Source of the DNA: Lepas anatifera
Lineage: Eukaryota; Arthropoda; Thecostraca; Lepadidae
Assembly: GCA_034440635.1 (NCBI GenBank)
Contig: JAOTON010002271.1
Location: 310,001 to 374,000, forward strand
DNA length: 64,000 bases
Direction: 5' to 3'
The position numbers were made by a program, and so were the translations under genes. Position 1 is the stretch's first letter. Each line of letters begins with the position of its first letter. Shown in pieces: positions 11,413 through 22,456 of the stretch. Under the pieces are notes generated by a model that was given only the letters and a program-made list of their open reading frames with translations, ran no database searches and was not told the origin of the DNA.

Positions 11413-12441
11413 TTAACCCGCGTCCCACCGGGGGTCCGGCACCACCTTCGCCCCACCGGGGGGCCATCGATGGCCCCCTCTAACTCCGAAAATATGGGGG
11501 TTAGCGAAAATCTGCAAAGTGCATTACAAAGCTCGCGTGAATTCAGTAAGAAATTATTTCATATGTTTAAGCGCTCAGGTCAATGGTTTGACCTCCAGAG
11601 ATCAAGAAAGGTCACGATAGGCTATTTTCACTCAAATATGCAATGCTTAAGAAAACTGGGCATAACTCCTAAGCCATAAGAGCTATCGAGATTTGGTTAA
11701 GTACATTTGATAGGAAATTTCCAGAACTTTTTCCGCTATGTGGAACGTTAAGACCTGCCGCCAGTGGTTTGACCTCCAGAGGTCACCTCGTAACCTAATA
11801 TGACCTAAGGTCACGGAAGGTCAGAAAGTGATCTTGTTGTATATTAAATGAAAGCCAGTGACGGACAAACACGATGGGGTTTGTTTCAGTGCTCTAGCTT
11901 AATTAGGACAAAAGTTATTGTCAAAATACTGTTTTTGACCCCTGGTGACCTTGGATGACCTTGGAAAAGTCAAAGGGCAAATATGACCCCTGGGATCCGT
12001 GAAATGGTGCCAAAAACGCTGTTCTGAGCAGTCTGAGTATTTGCAATCATTTTGTGGCTTTTATATCATGAGACAGCTTTTCCCCATGCTTTTCCAATGG
12101 GAGAGGTCGCCTCGTGACCTGACCTCAGGTCACGAAATCGAAAAATCCTGGATATACATGTTGTAGACCCTAAAAGGGTTATGAATTGTAGCAAGTTTCA
12201 AATCGATCGACTAAGAAATGTAGCTCTTATAGAGCTTCAAAGTTGAAGTGAGGTGACCTTGGTTGACCTCGCCTGGTGACCTGACCTTGGATGACCCGGG
12301 GTAAACATTTTTAGGGATGATGGGAAAATAATGAGGTGAGAGATAGAGTCCTCAACCGCGGTGCTGCGTTTCGTCGTTTTTCTGCTATCTTGAAAAAACC
12401 TTAGAGGGGGCCATCGATGGCCCCCGTGGGGCGAGGGTTAA
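11413..12441. mobile_element. TTAA family A element, copy 1
   Basis: Bounded by TTAA at 11413-11416 and 12438-12441. Ends TTAACCCGCGTCCCACC and GTGGGGCGAGGGTTAA are imperfect inverted repeats; a GGGCCATCGATGGCCC palindrome lies just inside each end. Internal DNA has many TGACCT/AGGTCA hexamers. No transposase ORF. TTAA target sites and ends beginning CCC are the hallmarks of piggyBac elements, so this is read as a non-autonomous piggyBac-like element. Copies at 24910, 29165 and 44557 share ends and interior. Confidence 0.85.
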
Positions 12442-14069
12442 AACATCGGAAGTCTTTCGAGTCCCAAATTAGGTTTAATGCCTTTTCACCATCCAACATG
12501 GAACAAAACAGCACGTGCTATCCTCTTCTGGTATATCATCTGGTTTTACTTCGGCTGCACTCTCAGTACTGCTTCACACACGCAATAACTCGTCCGACGG
12601 TTAAGATTAACTTTGATGTACCTACGTCTCTCTCTCCTCTCCTTCCGTCGGTTACCATCGGGCCGGGCCCCACTCCTTTTGGCTGAGCAGAAATCCATCT
12701 CGCACCTCTCCTGACTTCAGCGAACTCGGCCGCCGGCCAGCCAGTGCTGACTCTGCCGCTGTCTCGCCTGCACGAATGAGTATTGGATGGTGGCGCAGAT
12801 AATCAAGCCAATGTACGGAAAATATGGCTAACAATGCTTGAAAAAGATCATTTTAATATATCTCTTGATTTATGGTTTAAGCTTTATCATTCTTGTAAAA
12901 AAATTTCCGCTGAATTTCTCGCTATACAAGTGAACGCACCTCCACCAATCAGCGGCAGCCATCCGCTGGATGCCGGTTGCCCGCGGGGCACAGAGGTTAG
13001 AAAGGTCACGCCGCTAGCGCCGAGTTCAAGCGTCGGTGGGGAGGGGTCGCGTGGCAGATTATAAAACGTACGCGTGTGCACGGTTCCTAAATATATAAAT
13101 GTGTGTGTGGTGTTGAGAATGGTGGTCGTTCTGCCTGCTGTAGATATTCTGTGTACGAGATATTCTGTACACATGGGTGGATGTATGGGTTAGTTGTTTG
13201 TGAAGTGTGCAGTGTCGATGTCACTGAAAAGTGTGAGACTACTGCGATGGAAAATACGTAAGTTCATTGACGTTTTTTCTCTGTAAAGCAGAGTTCTGAG
13301 AAAAAACAAATGAAAACAGGGTCATTTCAGGTATCCTTCATATACACATTATCCGACAAAATTCCAAAGTGTTAACCATGCACTCTTCATGCACAAGTAA
13401 GGAATGCATATTATTTGCAGTGATTTAAATTGACTTACCTCGTATCTCTCTTATAGACACCAGCCGCTCAATGTGAATGGTAAAACGTCTGACAGGGATT
13501 CGGTAACCGCCCAACAGTTGGAAATATCTTTGATCGCCTCGTCCAAACTCCGCTTCACAAATGACCATCGGCGCGAAATGGAGTCTGCACTCCGCAGCCA
13601 TTCACGCCGCCGGCACAGCACGTGATCAGACGTGACGATGGCAGCACGCGCCGTAACCTCTCGGTAATTGAGGGGCGCGTGGTATTGCTGCCGAGGGCAG
13701 TCCAGGACTGCAAGACTTGTTTAGCCGGATAAAACAGGTGACCTGTACTGAAGACAGACACATGGGGTAGATGGCTCCTAAACAATTGCCGGGTAAGGAG
13801 AATCTGCATTTAGAGTCCGGTTCTCCCTATTATTGGGCTGGATAAGGCTGTGAGTTTGAAATTGCGTTTGTCCGGATATTTCTCGCGCATCTTACAGTAG
13901 CGGACCGTCACATCACCACAAGTGCAACATCAGCAACCCCTTTGTGAGGAGGTTGTGATATAAACTCCAATCCCGTGGTGAAGTGTGCAGTTGGCATGGG
14001 CAATAGCAGGACTGGAGCGGGAGAGAAGTTTTTCCCTGAGTGGGAAGTGACCAATCATGCAAAACAGAT
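12442..14069. other. Non-coding, nothing assigned
   Basis: Contains a GC-richer stretch at 12640-13060 and a TATAAAA at 13060-13066, but no downstream exon was found to make a promoter convincing. The ORFs at 12887-13174 and 13555-13809 on the minus strand show no recognisable domain. Confidence 0.35.
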
Positions 14070-14074
14070 GATTA

Positions 14075-14390
14075 GCCTCCCTGGTAGCTCAGTTGGTAGA
14101 GCGCTGGGCTCTGTTCAACTGCTCAGAGCATGCAGTGGCAGTCCGTGTGCAGGCTTGGGATTAGCTTCCTTGAGACGCTCCGGTGCTCGATATTTACCCG
14201 ACCTAAGTCGGCTGGCAGCTGACTGGTGAGAGGGTACCTGAAGGGCGCGGTCGTCCCCATACTTTGTGGAACGTTACACTTTGGTCTCCAAATTAGGCCT
14301 TCATTGTGGGAGTTGCTCGTCCGAATGGTTGGGTATGGGTCTCCGTGACATGTCTACTGATGACTAATAAGTGTGGCCTCAACTCCAAAA
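14075..14390 (+). mobile_element. tRNA-derived SINE, family 1, copy 1
   Basis: Begins with a tRNA-like head containing an RNA polymerase III A box (TAGCTCAGTTGGTAGAGC) and a degenerate B box (GGGATTAGCTTCC). The body (GCAGTGGCAGTCCGTGTGCAGG, then a TCGGCTGGCAGCTGACTGG block) and tail (GTGGGAGTTGCTCGTCCGAA) recur at 22270-22456 and, inverted, at 39045-39356 and 39383-39545. A weak direct repeat ATGATTA/ATGACTA flanks it. Confidence 0.8.
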
Positions 14391-14515
14391 ACCGAACTTG
14401 CAACAGCTTGGACAAAAATTACAAAACAAGCATTACCAGGAAGAGTGTTGGGTGTCAAATGTATTTGTATGGTGCACATCTTTTCTCATCCCAAACCTGT
14501 TCTGAGAAATATGAG

Positions 14516-15480
14516 GTCCACTCCAGAAGTTTTGAGACTGCGCTCGTGGAAGCCATATTAACAGTGCCCTATTAGTCCTAACTATAACTGTCGTTCTCAT
14601 ATGTCCTTACCACAGCTGTCATAAGCGCGCCTGCCTAATTTCGTTTTTTTTAAGTAGCAGGAGACAGCTTAGGGCATCACCCTTAACACGACAAATCGCA
14701 CGCGGGTTGTCACAGTGACCAGTGTACAGCATGCAGTCAGGTGGTGAAGACAACTTTGAGGGTCGCTTTGCGATAACATGTTGTGTTGGGTTTGGTAAAA
14801 ATGCAGCAGAAACATTTGGCATGACAAAAACTGCATATGGAGAGACTTTTATGAGCTGTGCAACTGTGTTCCGGTGGCACAAGAAGTTCCGGGACGGCAG
14901 AGAGGACGTGATGGATGAGGAAATGTGTGGGAGGGAGAGGGACGTCAGGACGCCGGATCTTGTGGACAAAATTCGCACTTTTTGCATTTTTGCAGTTTTT
15001 GCAGACAAAATGTTTAAGATGATCAACAAGGAATACTACTTGGAGGTTCTGAGGGAGTTCAGCAAGAAATTTCGCCGCAAGATGCCAGAACTCTTCAAAT
15101 CTGGCCAGTGGCGCCTGCACCAGGACAAGGCACCTACCCACAGTCCATCATGGTGACGAGCTACCTGACAGAGATGGGCATCAAAACTGTCCCTCACCCA
15201 TCCTCAAGTCCAAATCTGGCCCCCTGTGACTTCTTGATATTCCCCAGACTGAAAGAAAAGCTCAAGGGCCGCCTTTTTGAGGATGTGGGAGAGATAAAGG
15301 AGGCTGTGATAGAGGCCCTGGACACCTTCACTTTGGAGGACTACCAGCGGGCCTTCAAGAAGTGATTGAAGTGCTTCAACAAGCGCATTGAGCTCGGGGG
15401 TCCAAGAGTGACGGAAGTTCCATGCTTCTCTGAAATATATCTGTCTCTACTGAAAAGGTCTCAAAACTTCTGAAGTGGAC
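14516..15480 (+). mobile_element. mariner element, internally deleted
   Basis: Inverted ends GTCCACTCCAGAAGTTTTG (14516 on) and CAAAACTTCTGAAGTGGAC (to 15480), one mismatch. Between them is a broken mariner transposase (see 14731-15365). About 965 bp long compared with about 1.3 kb for an intact mariner. TA target duplications are not clear at the edges I set. Confidence 0.85.
14731..15365 (+). pseudogene. mariner transposase remnant
   Basis: The N-terminal helix-turn-helix part is present (KNAAETFGMTKTAYGE, then FRWHKKFRDGRED and a GRxRDVRTPDLVDKI segment). The reading then jumps to NKEYYLEVLREF, which in mariners lies beyond the first catalytic Asp, so the middle third including that Asp is deleted. 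The second catalytic region reads HQDKAPTH where HxDNAPxH is usual. A frameshift near 15150 moves the remainder (TVPHPSSSPNLAPCDFLIFP, LKEKLKGRLFEDVGEIKEAV) to another frame. The third Asp (APCDF) is intact. It cannot encode an active enzyme. Confidence 0.92.
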
Positions 15481-16602
15481 GTTGCACCTTTTAACTTTGG
15501 AAACAAATTGTGAAAATCTGTGCCTATTTAGGCATGTACATACCTATCGACAAAAGCAAAGCTGCCAGCCGAGTAACTTAAAACCGCTCTCCTGAAATCT
15601 AATACCCGTATATCTTTATTATACCCAGCTCTTCTCTACACTGGCTTACAGGTGCAATGGAGCGGATGGGGTTCCTTAAAGTGCCCCATCCATTTTTCCG
15701 AGGTGGCCGCGGAATCGTTGGCAGCCAGAAAACGCTGCGTAGCTGCATTTGAGAGAATTGATGAGCACGTGTGTTGGTGACAAAATTACGGACCGGTCAG
15801 TAGTTGTTTTTACTTATAGACTTTCAAAATAGGACCTATATATTGAGACCGTCACAATCGCGCCATGACACCAGTTCGCCTGCACTGTACACCGGGAGGC
15901 AACATAATATCGCCACATAACCGGAATGATATCTCAAGGTCACTTTACATTGGGGTTCAAGTTAAAGATCAAAACCCACAGGTCAAAAGTCATACACACA
16001 TTTTCAAGGTAATTGACCCAGGCTGTTCGGTCAGATTGATTTACTTAGTATGACGTGCGTTATGCAAGCACTTCATAGTTAAGGTTACTCAATGCCAAGT
16101 TCAAGGTAAAAAATTAAGGTCAAAGGCCATTGGTCAAGGTCAAACCTTCCATTTACCGCCCAAAGGCTGCTATAGTGCCCGTTATAATACACATGATTGA
16201 AAACATATATTGTGACGCTACAGGTCAATTAAATCGACCAGACTTAAGCTCAAATTTCAGGCAACCAGGGGTGGAAAAACCCGCCAACTCACCAACCAGG
16301 GATTGCGACAGGCCTTGGCTACTGAAAATATTAAGTGCGACAGAAAACGTCTACGAAATCGGAACTCTGACAGCCGCGAAGAAAGTAACAGAGATCCCAG
16401 GGACCTGGGCCATTACTCAGTTAAAAACCACGATACATAGCAAGGGGGCATTTGACCCCCACCCACATCAACCCCCGCCTCCCCCTGAAATTATAGATTG
16501 CAGGTTTGATTACCTGGCGGCCCATTTCTCCGTTTTATGTCAGTGCCGTTTTGCAGTGTCTATCGCAGCCTTTACATATGTGGCAGAATTACACATATGT
16601 GT

Positions 16603-16762
16603 TGTAAAGGCGTAGATGAGCTCTATTCCTGTATTCACCAGCCCCGGATCGTCACTGGCCGGCCCCGCCGCCAAACACCGCTGGTGGCACCCTCGGCGCC
16701 TGATTGGTCACAGGAGTCACGTGATACCGGTCACGGCGCACCCGCAGGCTAAGGCCCTAACA
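16603..16762 (-). repeat. 3' LTR of Gypsy element
   Basis: 160 bp, identical by eye to 21138-21297. Starts TG and ends CA. Confidence 0.95.
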
Positions 16763-16776
16763 CTCACCCTTCCCTA
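16763..16776 (-). other. Polypurine tract
   Basis: On the minus strand AGGGAAGGGTGAG directly precedes the 3' LTR, as expected for the primer of plus-strand DNA synthesis. Confidence 0.7.
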
Positions 16777-16829
16777 AAAAAACTAACAGCATACGTAAAT
16801 ATGAATGCAAAAAAATGGAACAGAACGCG

Positions 16830-19800
16830 TCACTAGAAGCGGAAGAAGTCCGTCGGTTTTTTTACACGCGCCGAACGGCGCAATGGCTCCATATTCATAC
16901 CAGCACCACTGTCCGCACACACGGCACGGCCACCGCACGCCGTCGAAAGCGTCACTTGAGGCTCACCAGTACCCCTCACCGCAGGGGCAACAGTCACACT
17001 ACTGTCCCGCCCCACTCGGGGCGATTCGTGACCACCGCTAGTTTCACGGCTGCTCTTTGGCGGAGTTGAGGACTGAGATGGAGCCTCCGGTGTCGATGTG
17101 GATACACCGCTCTGCGCAGCCGTCGAAGTTTCCAGTGAAGAGGAGGGTGTTTGAGTGCAGATCGGTGACGCCAGCTGACTGCGCAGCTCGGTTCCGTGAC
17201 TGCTCACATCAGGAGACGTTCCTGTCATGGAAAACGAAAACCTTGTGTCACATTTCCATCTCAGCTGATCCTTATGTCGTCGCCACACACGTCCGTCCTC
17301 CAACAAAACAACAAATGAAACTGGCCCATCCACGCCAATGACTGTGCCAGCGATCCACGCTGGTCCTACGCTGTAATTACGAGCATAAACATTTTCTCCT
17401 ACTTCAAACTGAGCAGATCTTCCTACTCTTGGATCACGGTTCAGCTTCTGCTGAAGCTGCCTCTCTCGACACGGCTGCGGAGATCAGGCTGCAGCAGGTC
17501 AAGGCGACTCCGGATAGTTCGCCCCAGCATCAGCTCTGCCGGGGATACGGAAGTAGTCGAGTGGGGAATTTTCTCTGATACAACAGCCATTCAGATAGTG
17601 CCTGTTCCCAGTCATCATTTCCTCTTTGTAGAGCCAATTTGACATCGCGAACGGCCCTCTCCGCTAGTCCATTACCCTGCGAATGGCGCGGTTCAATTGT
17701 TCGATGCTGAACACCGTTGACGGCAAGAAACCGCTGGAATTCATGTGATGTGAACGTTGTAGCGTTATCTGAACAGAGCATGTCAGGTAAACCCCAGCGT
17801 GCGAACATTCGTCTCAGTCTGACAATAGTTGCTTGCGATCCCACACTTGCGCAAAATTCTGCTTCTATCCATTTAGAATAGGCGTCTACCACTACCAGAA
17901 CATAGCGTCCTTTCGTTACCTCAGCAAAATCGCAGTGTATCCTAGACCAGCAGCGGCTTGGCCACGGCCACATACTCAGGTCAGCACGGTTTGGAGCGGG
18001 CCTGCTCTCCTGGCAGGCTGAGCACCTGCGGACAGCCATTTCAAGGTCATCATCAATGCGTGGCCACCAAACACAGCTCCGGGCCAGAGCTTTCATGCGC
18101 CTTATGCCGGGATGAGCGCAGTGCAGTTCTGAAAGCACAGCAGGTCGTCCTTTTTCCGGTATAACGACCCTGTGCCCCCACAGGATACATCCAGCAGAAA
18201 CCGATAATTCCAACCGCTTGTCTGAGAATGGTTTCAGAAACTCATCAACTAGGTCTTGCCACCCACCTTTCTGGACCAGATTCATCACTCGCGACAGCAG
18301 GGGGTCACGGGCCGTCAGCCGTGCTACCTGGCGGCTGTCGAAAACCGGCTCGTCCGTCATCAGCTGCAGCACGAAGTCAGCATCGCTGGACGCGAAGGAG
18401 CTCGGAAGTGGCAGTCGGCTGAGGGCATCAGCATTGCCCATGTCTTCAGTGCGGCGAAACCTGATGGAGTACTGGTATGCAGACAGTTTGAGGGCCCACC
18501 TCCGGATACGTGCAGACACCATCTCGGGTATATCTTGATTTTCACCGAAAAGTTTCAACAGTGGCTTATGGTCCGTAACTAAAGTGAAATGGTTACCAAG
18601 CAGATATTGGTTAAACTTTTCCACCGCAAAAACTATAGCCAAAGCTTCTCTTTCCACCTGACTATACTTGCGTTCGGCAGGCGTAAGGCTGCGGGACACG
18701 AATCCCACGGGACGTTCCGCAGCGTCGTTTCCACTCTTCTGGGCCAAAACAGCTGCGATTCCAACTGAAGATGCGTCGCAGATGAGTACCTGCTCCTGCC
18801 GCGCGTCGAAATGAACTAAGACAGAGTCAGAGGTCAACACAGACTGGGCCCAACGGAAACTTTCCTGTTGCTCTGGGCCCCAAAACCAGTCAACAGACTT
18901 ACCCAGCAAATGGTACAACGGCGCCAATTTCACAGATCGTGAGGGCAGATATTTAGCGTAGTATGTCAACAATCCCAGGAAGCTCTTCAGCTCACTCACA
19001 TTTTTCGGAGCCGGGGCAGCTTTAATAGCCTTCAAAATTTCTGTTGATGGGGAGATCCCGTCCTTGCTTACTCGGTGTCCCAGATATTCCACACTAGGAA
19101 CTAAAAATTTGCATTTGTCGGGACGAGCTTTCAGCCCAGCGTCCTCCAACCGGGTCATGACCTTTTCCAGCGTGGCCAAATGGCTCTCCATCGTCTTGCC
19201 GCTCACTAACACATCATCTAAAAATATTAATATGCCTTCGATCCCCTGCAGAACTTTCTCTATTTCTCTTTGGAAAATTCCAACTGCTGCATTAACGCCA
19301 AAAACCAAGCGCGTTGGCCGCAGAAGCCCCTTAGAAGTATTTATGGTCAAAATCGTTCGGCTGTCCTCATCCAAAACCAGCTGATTGTAGGCTTGTGCAA
19401 GATCAATTTTCGAGAAAACTGTTCCCCCCGCTAAGGTCGAAAAAAGGTCTTGAACCTGGGGAAGGGGATAGTTATTCAACCTGACCGCCCGGTTCGCTGT
19501 GATCTTATAGTTTCCACAGACCCGAATGCTGGAATCACTCTTCAGCACCGGAACGATCGGCGCCGCCCACTCGCTAGTAGTCACCTCCTCAAGTATGCCG
19601 CTGGCGATGTCTCTCTCGAGCTGTTTCTCCACCTTTTCCTTAAAAACATAGGGCAGCGATCTAGCCTTGCAGAATTTAGGAGGAACAGTATCATCAATAT
19701 CGAGGCGAACTTTCACCCCCTTCAGCTCACCAAGTCCTGGGGAAAAAGCTGAGCATGCTTACTCTTTATCTCCTCGATAGTAGCCTGAGAATTACGAACA

Positions 19801-19907
19801 GTGTGCACCTGGTGCCAGTCGATTTTTATTTTCATCAGCCAGTCCCTGCCGAAGAGATTAGTGCGCTGTCCCTGTGCTACCACAACTGTTAAGTCGGGGT
19901 AAGTCAC
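16830..19907 (-). pseudogene. pol: Gypsy pol: reverse transcriptase, RNase H, integrase (frameshifted)
   Basis: The main open stretch, 19716-17530, has 728 codons. Reverse transcriptase: YPLPQVQDLF and KIDLAQAYNQL (about 83-112) with catalytic FLDD (about 165-168). RNase H: ICDASSVGIAAVL (about 312) and VTDHKPLLKLF (about 380). Integrase: zinc finger HCAHPG (about 532) with CSAC (about 565), then catalytic Asp about 596, Asp 650 and Glu 686, giving the D,D35E spacing. The frame is lost near 17540 and resumes in another frame to 16833 with GPVSFVVLLEDGRVWRRHKD and an RRSARVKKP tail. An upstream linker (LFGRDWL) lies in a third frame at 19722-19907. All catalytic residues are present, but the polyprotein is not continuous. 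Confidence 0.93.
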
Positions 19908-21112
19908 GCCTTCATACGTAACAGAGGTCTTGAATTCTCCAAGCAGCGGTATATCATTTCCGTGTATGATCTAAACCTGCGTCTGCACTTCGTGAGTCTC
20001 GGTTTATCTCTCATTTTGCGATAGGTGTCTTCTCCAATAATTGAGATGCTAGAGCCTGTATCCAGTTCCATCAAAACATCTGTGCCTTGGAACAACACGC
20101 TGCACAGTATAGGCGGTGAGCTTACCCGGTATACAGAGGGTGCTGACGTATTGTCCTCAGACGTTGGCTCCACCTGTAAACTGTGGTTGACCACCCAGTC
20201 TTCCTCCTCCTGCGATGACACTGCGTTGGTGCTGTGGCCTGGCCTCCGTGGTCGGGTCGGCAGCTTCCGACCTGTACACATCCTTGCAATGTGTCCATAC
20301 TTCCCGCAGTTGTGGCACTTATATGACTGAAACCTGCACACATCTGACGGGTGGCTCCCCCTCCACAGCGCCAGCACTGCCGCGCTGAACTCCAGCGGCC
20401 CTCGTGACCTTGACCCCCGCCCCGCTGAAATGAGTCCAGCTGGCTGGCAGCGTGACCTTGACCTCCCGCCCGGCTTACCGCTGACAGTGGGCGATTGTCA
20501 ACACGCACTGACCGGGGAGGCGGGCCCAAATCAGAGCGTCCCACCACACAAACGTCCGCCTTGACGTCGGTGCCGCTGGACATCAGCTGAACATCACGAC
20601 TCGATGCCTCCAGAGCCAGCAGATCTGCTGCGCAGAATTGAAATCCAGGCTGGTTTCCGAGAGAAGTCGCCGCTGCATTCTGGCATCACTGATTCCACAA
20701 ACGAACTGCTCTGTCAGACGTTCATCCAGGTTCTGATCAAAACAGCAATGCTCTGTACACTTCCTCAACGCTGACACATATTCGGCGACAGGCTGGCCCC
20801 TCCTTCCTGTGACAAGAGCTAAACTTGAAACGCGAAACCAGCTTAGACGGCTTGGGCTCTTTATGGTTTCTAATAGTGGTTAACAGCTCCGAAAATGTCT
20901 TTTCTGTAGTCTTAGACGGGGAAATCAAGCTGCAGATGAGAGCATACGTGTCTTTTCCACATACCGTTAGCAGGAGGGGATTTCCTCTTCTTCTCGGTCT
21001 CCACGCCGTAAAAATCGATGTAATACTGGAGTCGCTCCTCCCATTGACTCCAGCTGTCTGTTGCCGGGTTAAAGGGCTCCAACGCCGGCTGCGCCCCGCA
21101 CACTGCTTCCAT
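19905..21112 (-). pseudogene. gag: Gypsy gag-protease, frameshifted
   Basis: Starts at an ATG about 25 nt inside the 5' LTR. The N-terminal part (PFNPATDSWSQWEERLQYYI) is typical of Gag of this group. It continues in at least two other frames (20737-20928, 20583-20777) before the nucleocapsid zinc knuckle CHNCGKYGHIARMC and the protease active site ELDTGSSISIIG at about 20020-20330. The shifts lie near 20950, 20760 and 20580-20380, with another after the protease motif. Confidence 0.88.
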
Positions 21113-21119
21113 GTCCGTC

Positions 21120-21137
21120 AAATATTCTGGTCGCCAC
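21120..21137 (-). other. Candidate primer-binding site
   Basis: The minus strand reads GTGGCGACCAGAATA immediately after the 5' LTR. The position fits a tRNA primer site; the matching tRNA was not determined. Confidence 0.5.
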
Positions 21138-21297
21138 TGTAAAGGCGTAGATGAGCTCTATTCCTGTATTCACCAGCCCCGGATCGTCACTGGCCGGCCC
21201 CGCCGCCAAACACCGCTGGTGGCACCCTCGGCGCCTGATTGGTCACAGGAGTCACGTGATACCGGTCACGGCGCACCCGCAGGCTAAGGCCCTAACA
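21138..21297 (-). repeat. 5' LTR of Gypsy element
   Basis: 160 bp, identical by eye to the 3' LTR at 16603-16762. Confidence 0.95.
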
Positions 21298-21863
21298 TGT
21301 GTGATGTTCAGTAGGCCTCATTGCGAATTCAGGAATATTATTGTTTGGTTGTTTTGTATTAATGTAGGTACTAATGCCACATTATGTGTGCTTTAGTAAA
21401 TAGCTATACTGAAAAGCTAAAAACGACAGCTTTCAGTGTTAGACACTAGGTTGGCGACAGGTTTGAGGTTTTTTCCTCCCCTGCTGAGGCGACATTGTGT
21501 GGAGTCCTCCCGTCATGACCCCTGTCCGCATTGGGTGTATTCCCCTATAATCACGGCGTTTCGCAACAGGTCCCCAGCACGGCCCAGATTTCCCATTAAT
21601 TACCTCGTTTGACCTTGAAAATATCGACCAAGGTCAAAGCTTTAACATAGGTCATTGCAGCCCAAGCAGGTCCCCCAAAAAGTTGTTTTTCTAACCCTCT
21701 TTGTTTCCGACATCTCTGGGAGCACTTTAGGACCCCCCTCTACTGTGCGTTAACGCCATACCACTCTTCATCGCACGTTTTGAAATAAAAAGAAACTGTT
21801 CTCGGCTGGCAGCCCACATGTTTTGGCACAGGGCGAAGTTCATCGCTCGAGGCTGCGTAGCTT

Positions 21864-22029
21864 GGGGCGCAGTAGTGGGTGGTCGCGTAGCTGGCTTCCA
21901 CGCAGCCGACCCGGGTTCAGGCCCGGGGCCTCCTGAACAGGAGCAAGCTGGCTCCCGAGAAACCCTTCCAAAGGGAAGAGTTGGCGACGCCTATGACCCT
22001 GGCAGTTGGTGGTCGATGCCCCAAAATTA
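21864..22029 (+). mobile_element. tRNA-derived SINE, family 2
   Basis: 166 bp flanked by perfect 15-bp target duplications GAGGCTGCGTAGCTT (21849-21863 and 22030-22044). Its first half is tRNA-like with a B box CCGGGTTCAGGCCC and an A-box-like TAGTGGGTGGTCGCGTAGC. It ends in a short A-rich tail. The long, perfect duplication points to LINE-assisted insertion that is fairly recent. Confidence 0.82.
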
Positions 22030-22269
22030 GAGGCTGCGTAGCTTACGTATTAAGAATGCAAGAAATTCATCAACACCGATGATCTCTGGCGTTCACGCCA
22101 CAGCTCAAGTTCGAGAGAGAATAGGTCGCAAAATGAAATTGAGGTATATTTCTAACGAAAGTTCATTCTGAAGCCAATTGGCTTTTTTTAGGTCTTTGAA
22201 TGATGTGCTGTCCAGGAGGACGGGGCAAGATACTGTTTCAGAGCGATGTTTGGCTGATATTTAGGTGCA

Positions 22270-22456
22270 CATGAACTTCTCAGGAACGTGCAGTGGCAGT
22301 GCGTGTGCAGGCTTGGGATCGATTCCCCAGAGACGCCCCGGTGCTCAATATTTATCCGACTTAGGTCGGCTGGCAACTGACTGGTGAGAGCACGGTTAGT
22401 TGAGTGATAGGCGGTCCTGAGTGAGGCGGCCGTCCCTTTGCTTTGTGGGACGTTAG
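22270..22456 (+). mobile_element. tRNA-derived SINE, family 1, 5'-truncated copy
   Basis: Starts within the body (GCAGTGGCAGTGCGTGTGCAGG) and keeps a good B-box-like GGGATCGATTCC, the TCGGCTGGCAACTGACTGG block and the CTTTGTGGGACGTTAGAC block. It lacks the A box. Confidence 0.75.

Larger units (their letters stand above)
16598..21302 (-). mobile_element. Gypsy-type LTR retrotransposon
   Basis: 4,695 bp between target duplications TGTGT (16598-16602 and 21298-21302). Two 160-bp LTRs, both TGTAAAGG...CCTAACA and identical base for base by eye. Genes run on the minus strand in the order gag, protease, reverse transcriptase, RNase H, integrase, which is the Gypsy (Metaviridae) order. A purine tract AGGGAAGGGTGAG abuts the 3' LTR, and a GTGGCGACC primer-site-like stretch follows the 5' LTR. 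No envelope gene. Reading frames are broken in gag, at protease and at the integrase end. The C-terminal GPVSFVVLLEDGRVWRRHKD segment suggests a K02A2.6-like or Mag-like lineage, not proven. Confidence 0.95.
15646..21753. mobile_element. TTAA family E element split by a Gypsy retrotransposon
   Basis: The left part (about 15646-16200) matches the copies at 43698 and 53488: TTTTTCCGAGGTGGC, GAGAGAATT.A..AGC, a CACCAGTTCGC-type block and then many AAGGTCA hexamers. The right part (about 21500-21753) matches 54160-54386 with AGGTCCCCAGCA, CGTTTGACCTTGAA, and an end CTACTGTGCG|TTAA. The left end is degenerate (TTACAGGTGC). The Gypsy element at 16603-21297 lies in the interior. Confidence 0.7.

Noticed and set aside
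13060..13066. TATA box of a promoter
   Set aside because: TATAAAA is present, but no initiator or downstream coding exon could be tied to it.
14080..14150. Functional tRNA gene
   Set aside because: The A box is good, but the anticodon stem and acceptor stem do not pair and the sequence continues into a body shared by other copies: it is a SINE head.
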